A stretch of DNA of 64,000 nt from Cyclospora cayetanensis. Its lineage: Eukaryota; Apicomplexa; Conoidasida; Eucoccidiorida; Eimeriidae. Below, in pieces: positions 23,965-35,630 of the stretch. Each line of letters starts with the position of its first letter. Positions within the stretch are counted from its first letter, which is position 1. The notes under the pieces were generated by a model. The model had not been told where the DNA came from. It made no database searches and worked only from the letters and a program-made list of their open reading frames with translations. A program made the position numbers and the translations under genes. The stretch lies in assembly GCF_002999335.1 (NCBI RefSeq), contig NW_020312492.1, positions 174,819-238,818 on the forward strand, read 5' to 3'.

Positions 23965-25674
23965 ACCGGCAGCAGAGGAGACAGAAAGAGGCGAGTCAAA
24001 GGGGAGACAGCGAGTGAAGCGGGCAAGAGGCCTAGGCAGACAGAAAAGGTCAAGAACGACAGCAGCAGGCACGAGGGACTGGGGAAGTCAGGAAAATAGA
24101 ATGAAACCAGGATAGCGCGAGACGGAGAAACACAGGACAGACAGACAAACAGACAGTCCCAAGCGTAAGCAGGAAGGACTGCTGTAATGACGCGCTGTCC
24201 TTTTCTTCGGGTGTATCGTGGCCTTCTATTTTTCTTTTACTGCATCAGTGATCGGCGCTATGGCGTCTCCTGTCTAGTCGGTAGATAGAGCTCCTACTGA
24301 CGGACTACAAGCATCCCCTGCTATTTTCTACGGAAAGCTGCCGTATTACCTCAATAAAATGAAGGCGCAAGCAGTTAGAGTCCCCACAATGCTGCAAAAG
24401 GATACGGTGTGTCATCCGAAAAGGGCGGCCTAGGAAAGAAGAACGGGCACAGACAGTGCGATACATGCCAAGGCATACTTTAGAAGGCTGTGTTACATTG
24501 CAACGTCCATCCAGACGCGCCTCTAAGCTGAATGAGGAATCCTAGTGTTGCAGGAGTTCTGGCTGCGCTTCCACGTTTCTGTAGTGTTTATCTCTTGGCC
24601 AGCTACTGCCCCATCACGTTACCTTACTACTGCCTGCTGCAGCTCCCCACCCCCGGCTGTCGTATCAGGTAGATCCAGTTGCGTCAGCCCTTGCTGCTAT
24701 CCGTCTGTCTATTGCACTCTTGACGGCAGGCGTCGTGACGCCGTAGAAGAGCCCGTCGACGGCATTTCGCCCCTTTGAGGCTTCCCCATCTGGCGCTGCT
24801 GAGCGGAGATGCAGCAGCGTTTTTCTGTGGCCCCCTGTGCATCCCCTCGATACAAATGAACGTAATTTTTTCAGCTTTCCCGCAGCAATCAAACGCCACG
24901 GGGACTGAAGGCGCTACTAGGGGTGCCCTGTGGGGTGCCCCTTGCGGCTGCGAAGTAAAACCCCCACGTGGGAGGTTCCCCGTCTGCCTGACACTGCAGC
25001 CTCTAAGGCGGCAGTGTCCGACAACGGGGAGAGACAAGTAGACATAGAAAGACAGAATGAGAGACACAAGAGGCCATCATCTACTGCTGGGAAGGATACA
25101 TAGAGGGGGATCCTCCCCTTGTAACTCATCGCTGCTGCACACTCCCCCGGCAGGCAAACGCCGAAACTGCGCTGCCATCTAAGAAAGACACTGCAAAGAG
25201 TACATGCAAACAGGTGTGCTGGCATCGCCGCTACACTCAGAGAGAAACGCTCCTACGCGCATGCCTTGCAGCAGACGCGGGAGAATCCCCTTTGCACTGG
25301 TCGGGTCAAGTGCCCCTTTTCTCGAGACTAGGGGCCCCCCACTCACAACACAGCCACCCATAGATACAACGACGCCCTTACAACTAACACTGGACAAAAT
25401 ACACAAAAACCCCCTTCAGAATCGCTTGGAAAAGAGCGATTCCCTTGCTCCCCAGAGTAAGAGGGAGCGGCCCTCAGTCGGGTGCAGCCAGATTCGCATG
25501 GCGGCATATTATACGGCTGGAGCCGCGTTCTGCGTCGAATCCAGATTTGAGAGGTCAGAGGAGAAGACGAAAAGACAAGAACTAAGAGCTTGGAAAGGGA
25601 GCGGGATGATTCGCGGACCGCCATGCGTGACGATCATCGAAGCGCAGCAGCATCTGTCACCCCCAGACCAGCAA
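23965..25674. other. 3' region between convergent genes
   Basis: No gene recognised. It is probably 3' UTR and intergenic DNA of the PP2A scaffold gene. Purine-rich stretches (about 23980-24180 and 25020-25080) carry repeated AGACAG/GAGA words. Short frames near 24.5-25.6 kb have no domain. Confidence 0.45.
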
Positions 25675-26044
25675 TCCGCAAATCGCTAGACCAAGCAGAG
25701 AGAGACGAAGCAAGCGCCAATTTCTTCGAAATTCCCTTCTGCCTACAATCCGCAAATCGCTAGACCAAGCAGAGAGAGACGAAGCAAGCGCCAATTTCTT
25801 CGAAATTCCCTTCTGCCTACACTCCGCAAATCGCTAGACCAAGCAGAGAGAGACGAAGCAAGCGCCAATTTCTTCGAAATTCCCTTCTGCCTACACTCCG
25901 CAAATCGCTAGACCAAGCAGAGAGAGACGAAGCAAGCGCCAATTTCTTCAAAATTCCCTTCTGCCTACACTCCGCAAATCGCTAGACCAAGCAGAGAGAG
26001 ACGAAGCAAGCGCCAATTTCTTCAAAATTCCCTTCTGCCTACAC
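25675..26044. repeat. 74-bp minisatellite, five copies
   Basis: Five head-to-tail units of exactly 74 bp start at 25675, 25749, 25823, 25897 and 25971 and end with a partial TCCGCC at 26045. Each unit begins TCCGCAAATCGCTAGACC and ends CTTCTGCCTACA. The units are nearly identical; the last two share a CTTCAAAAT variant where the others have CTTCGAAAT, and the first junction has ACAA for ACAC. So few changes point to recent amplification or homogenisation. There are no spacers, so it is not a CRISPR. It lies 149 bp 3' of the cyclin-like gene stop codon. Confidence 0.95.
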
Positions 26045-26192
26045 TCCGCCGTTCTTCCGGCCCTAGTCTTTTCTTCCGTCTTCTCGAATAGGCCTTAAAA
26101 TGCATTTTTAGAGCTCCCCTGGGGGCCCCACATGGGCCTGCCTCCCGTTCCCTCTCAGTCGCGCACCCTTGTGCTGCTGCATCAGTCTTCGC

Positions 26193-28376
26193 CTACATTT
26201 GCACCGTTTGCTGCTGGATAGGCACAATGCCTCCAGTCTCCCTTGCGAGCTGTTTCTGCTTGAGCTCGAGAGGACTCTTGTTTCCGCCGGCGGCATCCCT
26301 CGGAGAAGCCTTCTGCCCCTGCGCTTCCGCCTCGGCGCTGTGCTTTGCTGCAGACTGCTGCTGCAACAACTCCTGCTGCTTGGCGATTGCCTGGCAGCGG
26401 ACAAGACTGTTGGCGTGCTGCTGGACGGCAAGCAGCACTCTGCGGTGATGAGGAAGAGTCAGGCCTCTCTGCACCCATTCCGCGATGAGGCGATCCGGGA
26501 GATACTCGTTGACGGCTCCGGGAGATCCTCCCGAGGCTCCCACGCCTCGTTGCAGCAAGATGCGTTTCACGCTTAGCCACTTGTGCAGCATGAGGAACTG
26601 ACAGCGGCGCACTGCTCGGAAGGAGGCAGTCCCACCTGTTGCAGCCACGGCTGCCGCCGCTGCACCTAAAGCTGCCTGGAGCTCCGGGGGGAAGGAGGAG
26701 GCCCCTCCCGAGTGAAACATCGCTAGCTGTGCAGCAGCCGCTGCAACTGTGGAAGGCTTGAATTGCAGACAAATATTTCTGTCCAGAAGAGCCAAGCGCA
26801 CGAAGACCTGCGCCACTTGCCGCGAAATATCGACACGGCTGCTGCCACTGACACGTAGAGATAATGCCGTGGAGGCAGCTGCAGCGGGCGACACCCCGCG
26901 GCATATCAAGGCGTCTTCGAAGGGGTTCGCTTGTGAAGGCGCTGCTTCTTTCGGAGACGCTTCTAAGGAATTCGTTCTCGTGCAGACCAACGCCTCTCGC
27001 TGCCGCTGCTCCTTCTCGTCTGCTGCCGCTGCCGCCGCTGCTGCCTCCTCCGCACCATCCTTGCGCAAAGCGCATCGGTAGTGGGCTGTCGCAAAAAGAA
27101 ATCCGACGTTCAGGAGGCTCTCCGTCAGCTCCGACGTGGGAGCCACCGCGATGTTGCCGGAAGGCGCGATGTACGCGACAATGATCCTCTCGATGAGCAG
27201 CAGCTTGCTTCTCAGCGCATCCGTAAACGTAAGAGACGAAGGCCAAGCGCTTCGAAGCATCCCCGCCGTGTTTTGCCTCCAGATGTCAACGAGGGTTCCG
27301 TAATCCGTGGCGGCAATGGCTTCCAGGCGATCTGCAAAACTGAAACAAGCGATTGCTATCAGCTGGTTCAAGAGCAACGGACTCGTCCCCCCCCGTCCCG
27401 CAAGCCCCCTAAGCGGATGCTGCTTCCTCTCTGCACTGACACCGTAAGCCGCGTCTCCCTTGTGGATAACAGCCATGACGCGATCGAACAGCTGCACCGC
27501 CACACCCACAACTGCAGCGACTCGAGGATCCAGGGAGTCTTGAGGCTTCCCCTGCGGCTGCCAGCTTCCCTGCTGAGCCAGCTGGATGGCCACTTTGTTC
27601 AGAATGCACACAATGAGGTCTCTGGCTTCTGGAGTCAACCTCTTGAACCCCTTCAGGTAGTCGCCAGGGTGGGCGCCGTCAGCCCTGAAGGCTTCCTGGC
27701 AGTATCCACTCTGCGCAGTGCGCGAGTTGTGGTTGTTGTCTTGGCCTGTATCTCTGCTGTACGCAGCGCTTAGATCGTACAGAAACAAGCGGCAGCGCTG
27801 GGAGACACGCCAGGGCTCCTCTAAGGATGCAGGAGCAGAGCAGGGTGGCTGGACAGCTGGTTTCGTGCGAGTGGAATCGTCCTCTTTCTCCTTCTGGAGG
27901 GGCGGCGATAGAGGTTTGCTGCCATCCGTCGGGGAAGTCAGCTTCTCCTCCGGCCCCTGCAGTGTCAAGACACCCGAAGGGGTCCCAAGGGGGGACAGCT
28001 CCTTGGTGGCGGAGGCCGCTTCATTCCCGCCCTTCACTGCCAGCACTGCCCGCCCCTTGGCTCCGATGCAGACTGCGCTCTGCAGCTTCTGGCTGCCCCC
28101 CAGAGAGGGAGAGAGAAGCTTCGAAGTGACACGGTTAGCCGCGACCGTAAGCGCCGCGAAGGGCCCCCCTGAGGCACCGACCTGGCCACGGATCTGCTTG
28201 TAGGGGGGCCCCCACAAGGCAGACGCGGAAGGCTCAGCCGCCTTAGAAGGCGCAGCCAGAGAGGGGTGCTGGGTAGCCTCCCGATTCCTCTTGCACGCAA
28301 CCTGTTCTGCAGGGACCCTCCCACAGGGGGCACCGAGGGGTATCTGGGTGGGGGGAGTCATTCGGAGGGCTTGCAT
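26193..28376 (-). CDS. cyclin-like protein, single exon
   Basis: An intact 727-aa frame with no intron. About 190 residues of Ala/Pro/Ser-rich N-terminus come first. Then a cyclin-box-like helical region follows: VAVQLFDRVMAV (residues ~290), LIAIACFSFADRLEAI (~350), a LLLIERIIVAYI helix (~410, where cyclins have the M-E-x-x-I/L helix) and a further Leu/Ala-rich helix. A second box contains LLDRNICLQFKPSTVAAAA, resembling the cyclin C-terminal box ('D......PS..AAAA'). The tail is Gln/Ala-rich. Known cyclins activate cyclin-dependent kinases; the partner and stage here cannot be told. The box is split by a low-complexity insert, so this is a divergent cyclin. A TFIIB-like or other cyclin-fold protein is the alternative. 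Confidence 0.68.
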   Translation of the reverse strand: MQALRMTPPTQIPLGAPCGRVPAEQVACKRNREATQHPSLAAPSKAAEPSASALWGPPYKQIRGQVGASGGPFAALTVAANRVTSKLLSPSLGGSQKLQSAVCIGAKGRAVLAVKGGNEAASATKELSPLGTPSGVLTLQGPEEKLTSPTDGSKPLSPPLQKEKEDDSTRTKPAVQPPCSAPASLEEPWRVSQRCRLFLYDLSAAYSRDTGQDNNHNSRTAQSGYCQEAFRADGAHPGDYLKGFKRLTPEARDLIVCILNKVAIQLAQQGSWQPQGKPQDSLDPRVAAVVGVAVQLFDRVMAVIHKGDAAYGVSAERKQHPLRGLAGRGGTSPLLLNQLIAIACFSFADRLEAIAATDYGTLVDIWRQNTAGMLRSAWPSSLTFTDALRSKLLLIERIIVAYIAPSGNIAVAPTSELTESLLNVGFLFATAHYRCALRKDGAEEAAAAAAAADEKEQRQREALVCTRTNSLEASPKEAAPSQANPFEDALICRGVSPAAAASTALSLRVSGSSRVDISRQVAQVFVRLALLDRNICLQFKPSTVAAAAAQLAMFHSGGASSFPPELQAALGAAAAAVAATGGTASFRAVRRCQFLMLHKWLSVKRILLQRGVGASGGSPGAVNEYLPDRLIAEWVQRGLTLPHHRRVLLAVQQHANSLVRCQAIAKQQELLQQQSAAKHSAEAEAQGQKASPRDAAGGNKSPLELKQKQLARETGGIVPIQQQTVQM

Positions 28377-29730
28377 GGGAGGGGGAAGGGGAAAGGAGGA
28401 GAAAAACTGCTCAGCGTGCTGACTGCGCTGCAGCCGAGGGTCACACGGGATCCCTTAGGGCTGTGAAACAGCAGCAGGGGGCAGTGTAGACACAGAGGTG
28501 CCAGAGGGGAGGAGCCCTCGCTCTGCTGTCTGCCTACTCCTGGCCCCCTCCCGGTAGCCCCCAAAAGCCCCTCACAGCTGCATGAGAAATATGAGAATAT
28601 GGGGGAAAGCGGACTGAACCAGCAAAAGCAGCTACAAAGGCTGTGTGCTCACCGGGGAGACATCCAGAGCCGCCGCGGCACTGGCCGCACAAAGGACAGG
28701 TCTACGAGCAAGTTGCTGACAGAATTTGAGAGACAAATCAAATTTGGGAAATGACGGAACGAGGTAAATGACGTGATCACCAAGTCTACGCGAGAGAGTG
28801 TTGCTTTGGCGAGGGTCCGCGGCCGGCCCCCCTAAGTAATGGAACTGGAAGGTTGGTGCGGCTCTCCAGACCAAATACACAAATATTTGCACACTCCAAA
28901 AGAAATTTAAGGGGAAAGCACAGAGCAAGATGAGTGACAGCGGGTGATTTTGTCTAATTTCGGAGTTCTGCAGCCACCGCTGCCTGGCGACCGCACGCAG
29001 GGCACTGCGCAAAGCGGGCAGGGGCAGCTGCGGTTCAGGGTAGCGTGACAAGGAAAACTATGCATAAAGAAAGAGCTGTATACTGCGAATGACGGAAAAT
29101 GAAAAGAAAACGGACCAGGTGCAACTGTGCCGCCGTGTGTGTAGCCTACAGGCAACAACCCCGTGTGTCGCGCCACGTGAATGAACGCCCTGAGAGTAAC
29201 ACGGACAGAAACTGAGCACTTCGGGGAGTACAGAAGCATTACTTCGCGGCAATGAGCCGCTAAAGCCAGAAAAGACATGCAAAGTTCACAAATACCGCGA
29301 AACAGACATTGAGTACAAGACACGGCTGCCGCCGGAGGCGTGCGACGCCCCAGCGGTGGGGGAGAGGGTGTTTGTGCAGAAGGGGAGCATCAAGGGGCTG
29401 CCTTTGCCTCATAATACATGCTTGCCTTCCCTTCCCCTCACTGACCCTTCTGCAGCACCGATTTATGGTTCTCCTCCAAGGTGGGCCTCTAGTAAATGGT
29501 AACGCAATCGCTGACCTCCGCCTCTCACGTAGCCCTTGGACTAGCGGGGCCCCTCCTGCAAGAAGGCCGGGAATTAGAGAAACTGACGCTCACACCCTTC
29601 ATACCGAAGCACACAATATCTTTCAGCCCAAAATTACTAGGCTAAAAGGAGTAAGGCATCTTGATTTTACCCCCTGCGCTATCCAAGCCCCGCTAGTATC
29701 AGTAGTGTACGTGCAATACTCCTCCTAACG
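28377..29730. other. upstream region of the cyclin-like gene
   Basis: No gene recognised. GC-rich and purine/pyrimidine-skewed sequence next to the start at 28376 probably carries the promoter and 5' UTR (minus strand). Frames from 28.6 to 29.7 kb are short and overlap each other. Confidence 0.4.
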
Positions 29731-29734
29731 TCGC

Positions 29735-30060
29735 CCCTTAGGAAGACTCACACCTCCAGACTCAATAGAAACTTCATAGAAAGTTATTGAGTGTTTTTTC
29801 AAAAGATCTTCCCCCTTTCCCTGACCGGGACCCTCAGGGTTCCGATATGAGGGAGAGGGACCGCTAGGCGCCGCACAGCTGCCCCCCACCCTCTCTCTGA
29901 GCAATTTGAACATTAAGAGCCAGTCGCACAAAGCATCTATAGCATGCGCACACAGCATCGCATCTCCTTATATTGAGCTGGTAGTACTCTGAAATTGAGG
30001 AAACACATGAAAACAAACACCAGTTAGTCAAAACTATGCTAGTCCATAGTTATGCAAAAC
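29735..30060 (-). repeat. dispersed repeat copy R5 (LTR-like family)
   Basis: One of the best-preserved copies, read on minus. It has the GCATGC...GATGCTTTGTGCGACTGGCT block, GGTCCCTCTCCCTCATATCGG, AACCCTGAGGGTCCCGG, and the signature CACTCAATAACTTTCTATG followed by ATTGAGTCTGGAGGTGTGAG. It lies 3' of Ty3 fossil B in the same orientation. Confidence 0.75.
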
Positions 30061-31290
30061 CAGGTACGAGAAAGCGTGTCGAAGAGAATCTTAGCCCGCT
30101 GTAGCTCTCCCTCTCCATTTCGAAGCGCAAGCCTTGATATTTCACACCAGTACGTCGAGACCAAATGGTTGCACGAGAGCGGGTGAGTTCCCGCCGTACT
30201 GGCACTCCCCTGGCAGGCAGAAACGCGAAAACCGTGCAAACGAGAAAAGTGTTAAATGTTGCATCAACCGTGAAGGTGAAAGCGAATGCGAAAACAACTC
30301 ACACAGTAGCGAAAAGCAAATGTGTGATCAGACCAGCATGGGGATCTCGGCGGCGCAGTGCCTCACTGTCCTTGGATCGTGTAAATGTGTGAGCCTCCTG
30401 CTACGATACAATAGAAGACAAATAAATCTGTAAAGAGAATTAAAATGTAGCCCAATTCAGCAGCGCCTCCGTGCCTTATACAGCAATGTGCACATGCAAT
30501 TGCAATCGGTTCATGCAATACGGTCGATTTGCAAGCCCCATACATGGCATGAAGGTGAATGCAGGGACCGTATACGTGCGAGCGCTTGCGCAGATATATA
30601 AGCGAGGACAAGTTTCTGAGGAAACCGGCAATCTTCAAGCACTATCCGTGGATCAAAGCAGCTATTCAGGCAGAGCTTTGTGTAGAGAAGAATTACAAGG
30701 AAACATGTGTATCTGCCTTGGCAATCGGCGTTGCGAATCAGACAGACCCACAAATTCCCTCCAAAACATGGAAACCCCTCAATACTCCTTCTCCAGTCAA
30801 AGAGGTCACATACTTCAACATGATTCCCTAGAATTTTCTGCCTAGTATGTCCTCGAGGCTCAACACTTCTTAAAACCAATACTTACATGGCTCCCTGTGG
30901 ATCCTCCGCCTCCACGCAGGTCGCTTGTTTTCGTGATGATGCCTGAAAATAGGTCGAGGAATCCTGAGACTTCTTAACAAAGCCAATTTCAACAATTATG
31001 TGGCACCTTTAGCTTTTAATGAAGTCAGTAGTGTAAGAGAGAGCATGGAGTCATGAGAGAATCGCAAAACGTGCAAGCAATCCGGTCGCAAACTTTTTTG
31101 CGTAGTCAATTGTTAACGCACCTCATAGAGCCAGCCGATCCGCTAGGATCAAACCACCAAGCTCAAAACACACAGATGGCTGCCACTGATATGAGCTCCG
31201 TGATTGCCTCTCTTTAGCTTTGTGGATACATTAGTGTGCGCTAGCCAGCTATCCCTTGAGTCTCTCCATTGCTAAGGGTGGCTCCCGACT
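30061..31290. other. gene-poor tract next to fossil B
   Basis: No gene supported. Two overlapping plus-strand frames at 30471-30845 and 30559-30831 have no recognisable domain. The region is AT-rich, like other retrotransposon tracts. Confidence 0.4.
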
Positions 31291-33490
31291 CTAGACTACC
31301 AAGTCCAGCGCCGGATTGGAAAGGCGCTCTTTGTGGCGGACTAGGAATGCGGGAAAGCGACGAATATTACAAGTAGACTCGCCTATTGTAAGCCGACCTA
31401 GAATATGAATAAACTTCGAAAGAAGCACATGGATTTCTGTGAATCTGTAGTCGTAAACACTGCAGAAGAGTCCGCCAATTTGATCTCGCTGCCCGCCTAC
31501 CTTTGAATTGTGCGAAGTGATCATATTAGGGCAATTTACAGGCGAGTCACCAAGGCACACGGGGACGCATTAACAAACTTTAGGTCCGTTTCCGCAATGC
31601 TACTCCTGGAAAGTCCAGGTAACCTCCAGACATCAGACAAAAATGAAGCGATTTCCCAAGCGGTGACAGACTTAAAGCACAGGAATAAAAGGAGGTATTT
31701 GCTAAGTTTGTGGACAACAACGTAGACGTTATCCTGGCCCTTGACCCCGGCAGTCCAACAATAAAGTCCATAGCCGCATTAAACCAAATCAGTTGGCAAC
31801 CGTGTTGCCGCGCAAAAGGCCGGAATGCGCTGCTCAAACTGTTGACAGTGTCAGCATGAAAATGCGTATCCCTCTGCTGCCGCAGCCCTTAGGCCACCGG
31901 AAGACCGGGAAAGCCCTTTACGTCCATTGTGATAGCTATCGTGGCCCCACAGAGCATGTTTGTGTGCTTTAGTTAGGGCTACACTACGGGGAAAAGTTGG
32001 TACTCACGATTCAAGGAGTTTGTGCTTTGCTCTGAGCTACAGCAGGTCATCCTTAACGTGATAGTGCTTCATTGTTTTGCATTCTGGATGTTGCTATTAG
32101 TAGCGGTTGCATGAGGGTAAACAGCATCTCACGCAATTGGGCTAGAATCCGCTTTAAAGTTATTACGTACAACAGCAGTCGCGCTACACACAATGCTAGA
32201 CCCATGGGAGTTACGAAAGCCCGTTGCCGAGCATGTTGGGGATGCTCCATACATACTTCGCTCTTAAGGCGTACTGCAGGAGGCGTTACAGTCGGCACAC
32301 AGCTCTGGAATTCTCGGAGATCTGCAAACTATCTGGTAGGTGCGTACGACTGTTGCTCACTCTTGATACCTATATAAATAGTGTCGACATTTTTTCGCAC
32401 CCCGCTTCATTGGTGCAGAATGCTCCCTTTCCTGCCTTTGATACTGCTGCTCGGTTTGAGCGGTGTGATGAAATTAACACGCAGTGATTCAGTGCGTGGG
32501 GGAAGCGGTCGATTATAAGGATAAAATAGTGTCCACCACCAGGTTACTGACACCCCTGCTAGGAAAAAATGGTGCTCGTAATCGGGTAGAGGGAGAAGCG
32601 GGGAATTGTAAGGAGGCTGATCAGCTTCATTGCTGCGGCGTCAGCCTCATGTCCAGGCAACAGACTGCGACTTCTTAAGTAGACCGGCCGCATGAGCAGC
32701 GCTCCGAGCGGACCCAGGAATGAAATTTTGGTGCTAATATGAGAGCTCAGAGCTTTTCAACGTCCTTGCGGGTGTGCAAAGGCAAGGGCCATGTCTTGAT
32801 GGCATCAATTTTTGCCGGAACGAAATTAATTCCTACAGCCGAGACATATCACTTAAGAATGTGGATGCCGGAAAATAAACACTCGTTTGCCCTCACATGC
32901 CACTGGTTGTCCCGCAACACTTGAAGCGTACGCCGCACGCCGTACGCCTTGTAGGTGCTCTTGGCCGTTCCGGCTACAGACTTGGACGTCGTCCATGTCA
33001 ATAGCTAGCCTCCTCACCTTATTAGACCCTTTGTAAGTATAATTAGCCTGCAAATTAGCTCAGCAAGGGCACTAACAAATTCAATTGGTATACAGGCAAT
33101 CTCAAGTTTGCAAGTGAGCATGTGGAGCGCCGTTTTGTCCCTATCATCATAGCGAATCAGGATTAGTCCGAAAGCTTCTATGAAGCTGAATGTCCAGAAG
33201 ACCATTGGTCCGTGCAGTTTATCAAGTACTTCTGTGCACGTCTGTTTCACCGGGCTCTTGCTCAGGCACTGACAGGTAACGCAAACGCGCCACCTACAGT
33301 CCTTTTGCAGAACCAATAGTGGTGTTTGTCCAGAGAAACTCACCGATTCCTGCGCTTTGTGTTTTGCCAATGATTATTTCGTGCAGCTTCTCTTCATGTT
33401 GTAGGAGCTTCCGATACTGGGCGGCATGGCTTGACACTGACCCAGGGACTAGCTCAAAAAAGGTACAGTGGACGAACAGCAAGTGGCTAG
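31291..33490 (-). mobile_element. Ty3/gypsy pol fossil B (RT to integrase)
   Basis: The longest retrotransposon remnant. On minus, in order: the pre-RT segment FELVPGSVSSHA (about 33450); RT fingers and palm words LLVLQKDCRWRVCV, VLDKLHG and ILIRYDDRDKTA (33330-33130); the catalytic loop as a D-D pair in IDMDDVQVCS with EHLQGVRRA after it (about 33005-32930); a stretch expected to be RNase H and connection (32850-31840) that I could not match; and an integrase core start, AAMDFIVGLPGS (about 31785-31750). Frames shift several times, and stops are present, so the copy is inactive. Copies of the dispersed repeat lie on both sides (R5 same orientation, R6 opposite). Confidence 0.82.
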
Positions 33491-34259
33491 CCTGCTAGCA
33501 GCACATCCTTATTTAGCATGTCGCTAAATTCTTCCTTGGGAGTTGCCCGTTTCAATTTTCCTCGGCTGCGCATTCAGGCGATTTCTCCCATAAAGAGTCG
33601 ATTGCAGAGCCACTCAGACATGATGCGATGCCAGAACCGTCTGTTCTTTGCACTACGGACCAGATCGCATGAAGGCTCTGCATGAACTTGTTGAAGTACT
33701 GACTCTACGCTGTTCACGACGTGAAAAGTGAGCTTTGCTGAGGATACCACGTGATGGTCGTTCCAGGCAATTCTTGCCACACTGACCTGCACGGCGCGTG
33801 ACCTTGGCCACATAAGCGCCCTCCTTTGACTCATCCATGGCATAGCGAGAATGCGTCATGGCGCATAGGTTCAACATAAAAGTCATGGACCATACTGACA
33901 GGAATCTATTCTAATTTAAGTGGCATTTTGCTTGCCCTAGCCTTTACAGGCCTTGCATTCTACTGCGCGGCAGCAAACCTGAGTCATAAAAGCTGCTCAT
34001 ATAAGTGAACAAGCCAATCAAACTTTTGCACCTTCTCCTCTGCCATTCGTCGCAACCATAGTCCAGTGACACGTGAAATTCTTGACCTTTCGCGTAAATT
34101 TATATCAGGAAAAGATTGCAATGGCACGGACTACAATGCGCGTTTTCGTAATGTGAGGGGAATTCGTGTCGGGATAAGCTACACCTGGGCATTTCCTACT
34201 ACACCAATTATATTTAACGGAAAATACATGGAGAGCTGAGTAGTTCGTTTGGCTGATGT

Positions 34260-34520
34260 CATATCTTCTTATTGCAGAATACTGTTAGCTCAATACAATA
34301 AGAAGCTCTGCGGTGTGTGTGTGTGTGTGTGGTAGGTGCAATGTGCAACTAGCTGTGCGTGCTCGCAGCGCCGACGCTGCTAGGCGCACTCTAGCTGCAC
34401 CTCTTCCGTCATGAAGATCCTGAGAGGCGCGGCAAGAGAACTGAGCTACCTATTTTGAGGAACATCCAATGAATTTCTAATAGCTTTGTTTGAGCCTGGA
34501 TCTATGTGTCTCCCTCCAGA
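34260..34520 (+). repeat. dispersed repeat copy R6 with (GT)n tract
   Basis: A plus-orientation copy with TGTTAGCTCAATACAA, a GTGTGTGTGTGTGTGTGTGG run (about 34314-34332), the GTGCAACTAGCTGTGCG block, GGCGCACTCTAGCTGCACC, and a decayed version of the ...TTTCTAATAGC 3' word. The GT run sits where other copies have GTGTGCGC, so it may be a local expansion. Confidence 0.6.
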
Positions 34521-35630
34521 GACCTTTGTTAGAATACTAGACTGGCTGTGCCTCTCCCCTCACGTCCAGACCCTCAAGGACGCATGCCAGAGAGAAGGAG
34601 GCCTCCGTTGGTAAATCACAATACTTTTTGCAACAGTATTGAGGTCTGGAGTCAAAATTTTTAAACGGAAAATTTGGGGTTCCCGCAGAGCGTACAGTGC
34701 GACGTAGCCAACTACACTCAGCGTCCCGGCAACCATATGTTCATACCCTTGAGAAAACCATTCACACATTATTCTAGCTACTTATTTTGGGAAACGTGGA
34801 TACGTACTGTTCAGATCCTTTTCACCACTACCTGTTCATTCTTTATCAGACAACCGACAGGGAATGGGAATACGAGAGGCGCATGTAGCCATGTACCAAG
34901 CCTGCTTGAGTCATTGTTTGTTTCGTCGAAACAAGTTAAATGACGTTTGACGCCTCCATTTGCGGCTAGAGGCTTGATTTACAGTTTGTTTCGCTACAGA
35001 CACATTGTCCTGTATCTTTCCTGTCCAACTATCGGGAGACACTGTGGGGCCTCCAGCTAAGGAGGGCGACACTAGATCCCATAGAAGTAGTTTTGAAATT
35101 AATTCATGACACATTTTCCTAAACTTCGACCCTAGAGCACATTAAGCAGGAACTTTGTGCCGGACTCGGCTGCTTCAGCCACTGTCGTGCTGCCGCCTCC
35201 TGCATGTTGCGGGTCCCGTCGGCTGCCGGATGGCTGCATGTGAGTTGTTGCTCTCCATCAGCAAAATTCCCTATTTCTGCGTCATTTGCCATCTTATTTA
35301 GCCTCTCTCTATAGGAAGGGCAATCAGCGGAATCCATCAGCGGACGATAGGACATTGACGGGCTGTTTGCTGCTTGCAACGAATCTTGATGAAATTCAAG
35401 CCCGACCCGTGGAAGTCAGCTCCTGCGATTCACCCTTTTGCTCTTCCCAACAGGAATTTGTATTTATCAAACCATTTACTGACGTGAGGGGGCTCTCTGT
35501 GCGCCACTAGCTCCAGATCACCAAGAAGGGGCAATTGAGACTGGCTCATCTGTATGACTCCCTCTTGTCCCGTGGTTTTGTTCTTGCTGTTGTTATCTCC
35601 GTTAAATTTCTTTTTCTATTGCTTTCCAAT
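34521..35630. other. upstream region of SEC11
   Basis: No gene recognised. Contains the 5' flank of the gene starting at 35631. Short frames only. Confidence 0.4.

Noticed and set aside
25675..26044. CRISPR-like array
   Set aside because: The 74-bp units are contiguous without unique spacers, and the genome is eukaryotic; it is a minisatellite.
26182..27246. 354-codon minus frame overlapping the cyclin-like gene in another phase
   Set aside because: Shadow of the 727-codon frame; it has no domain words and starts inside it.
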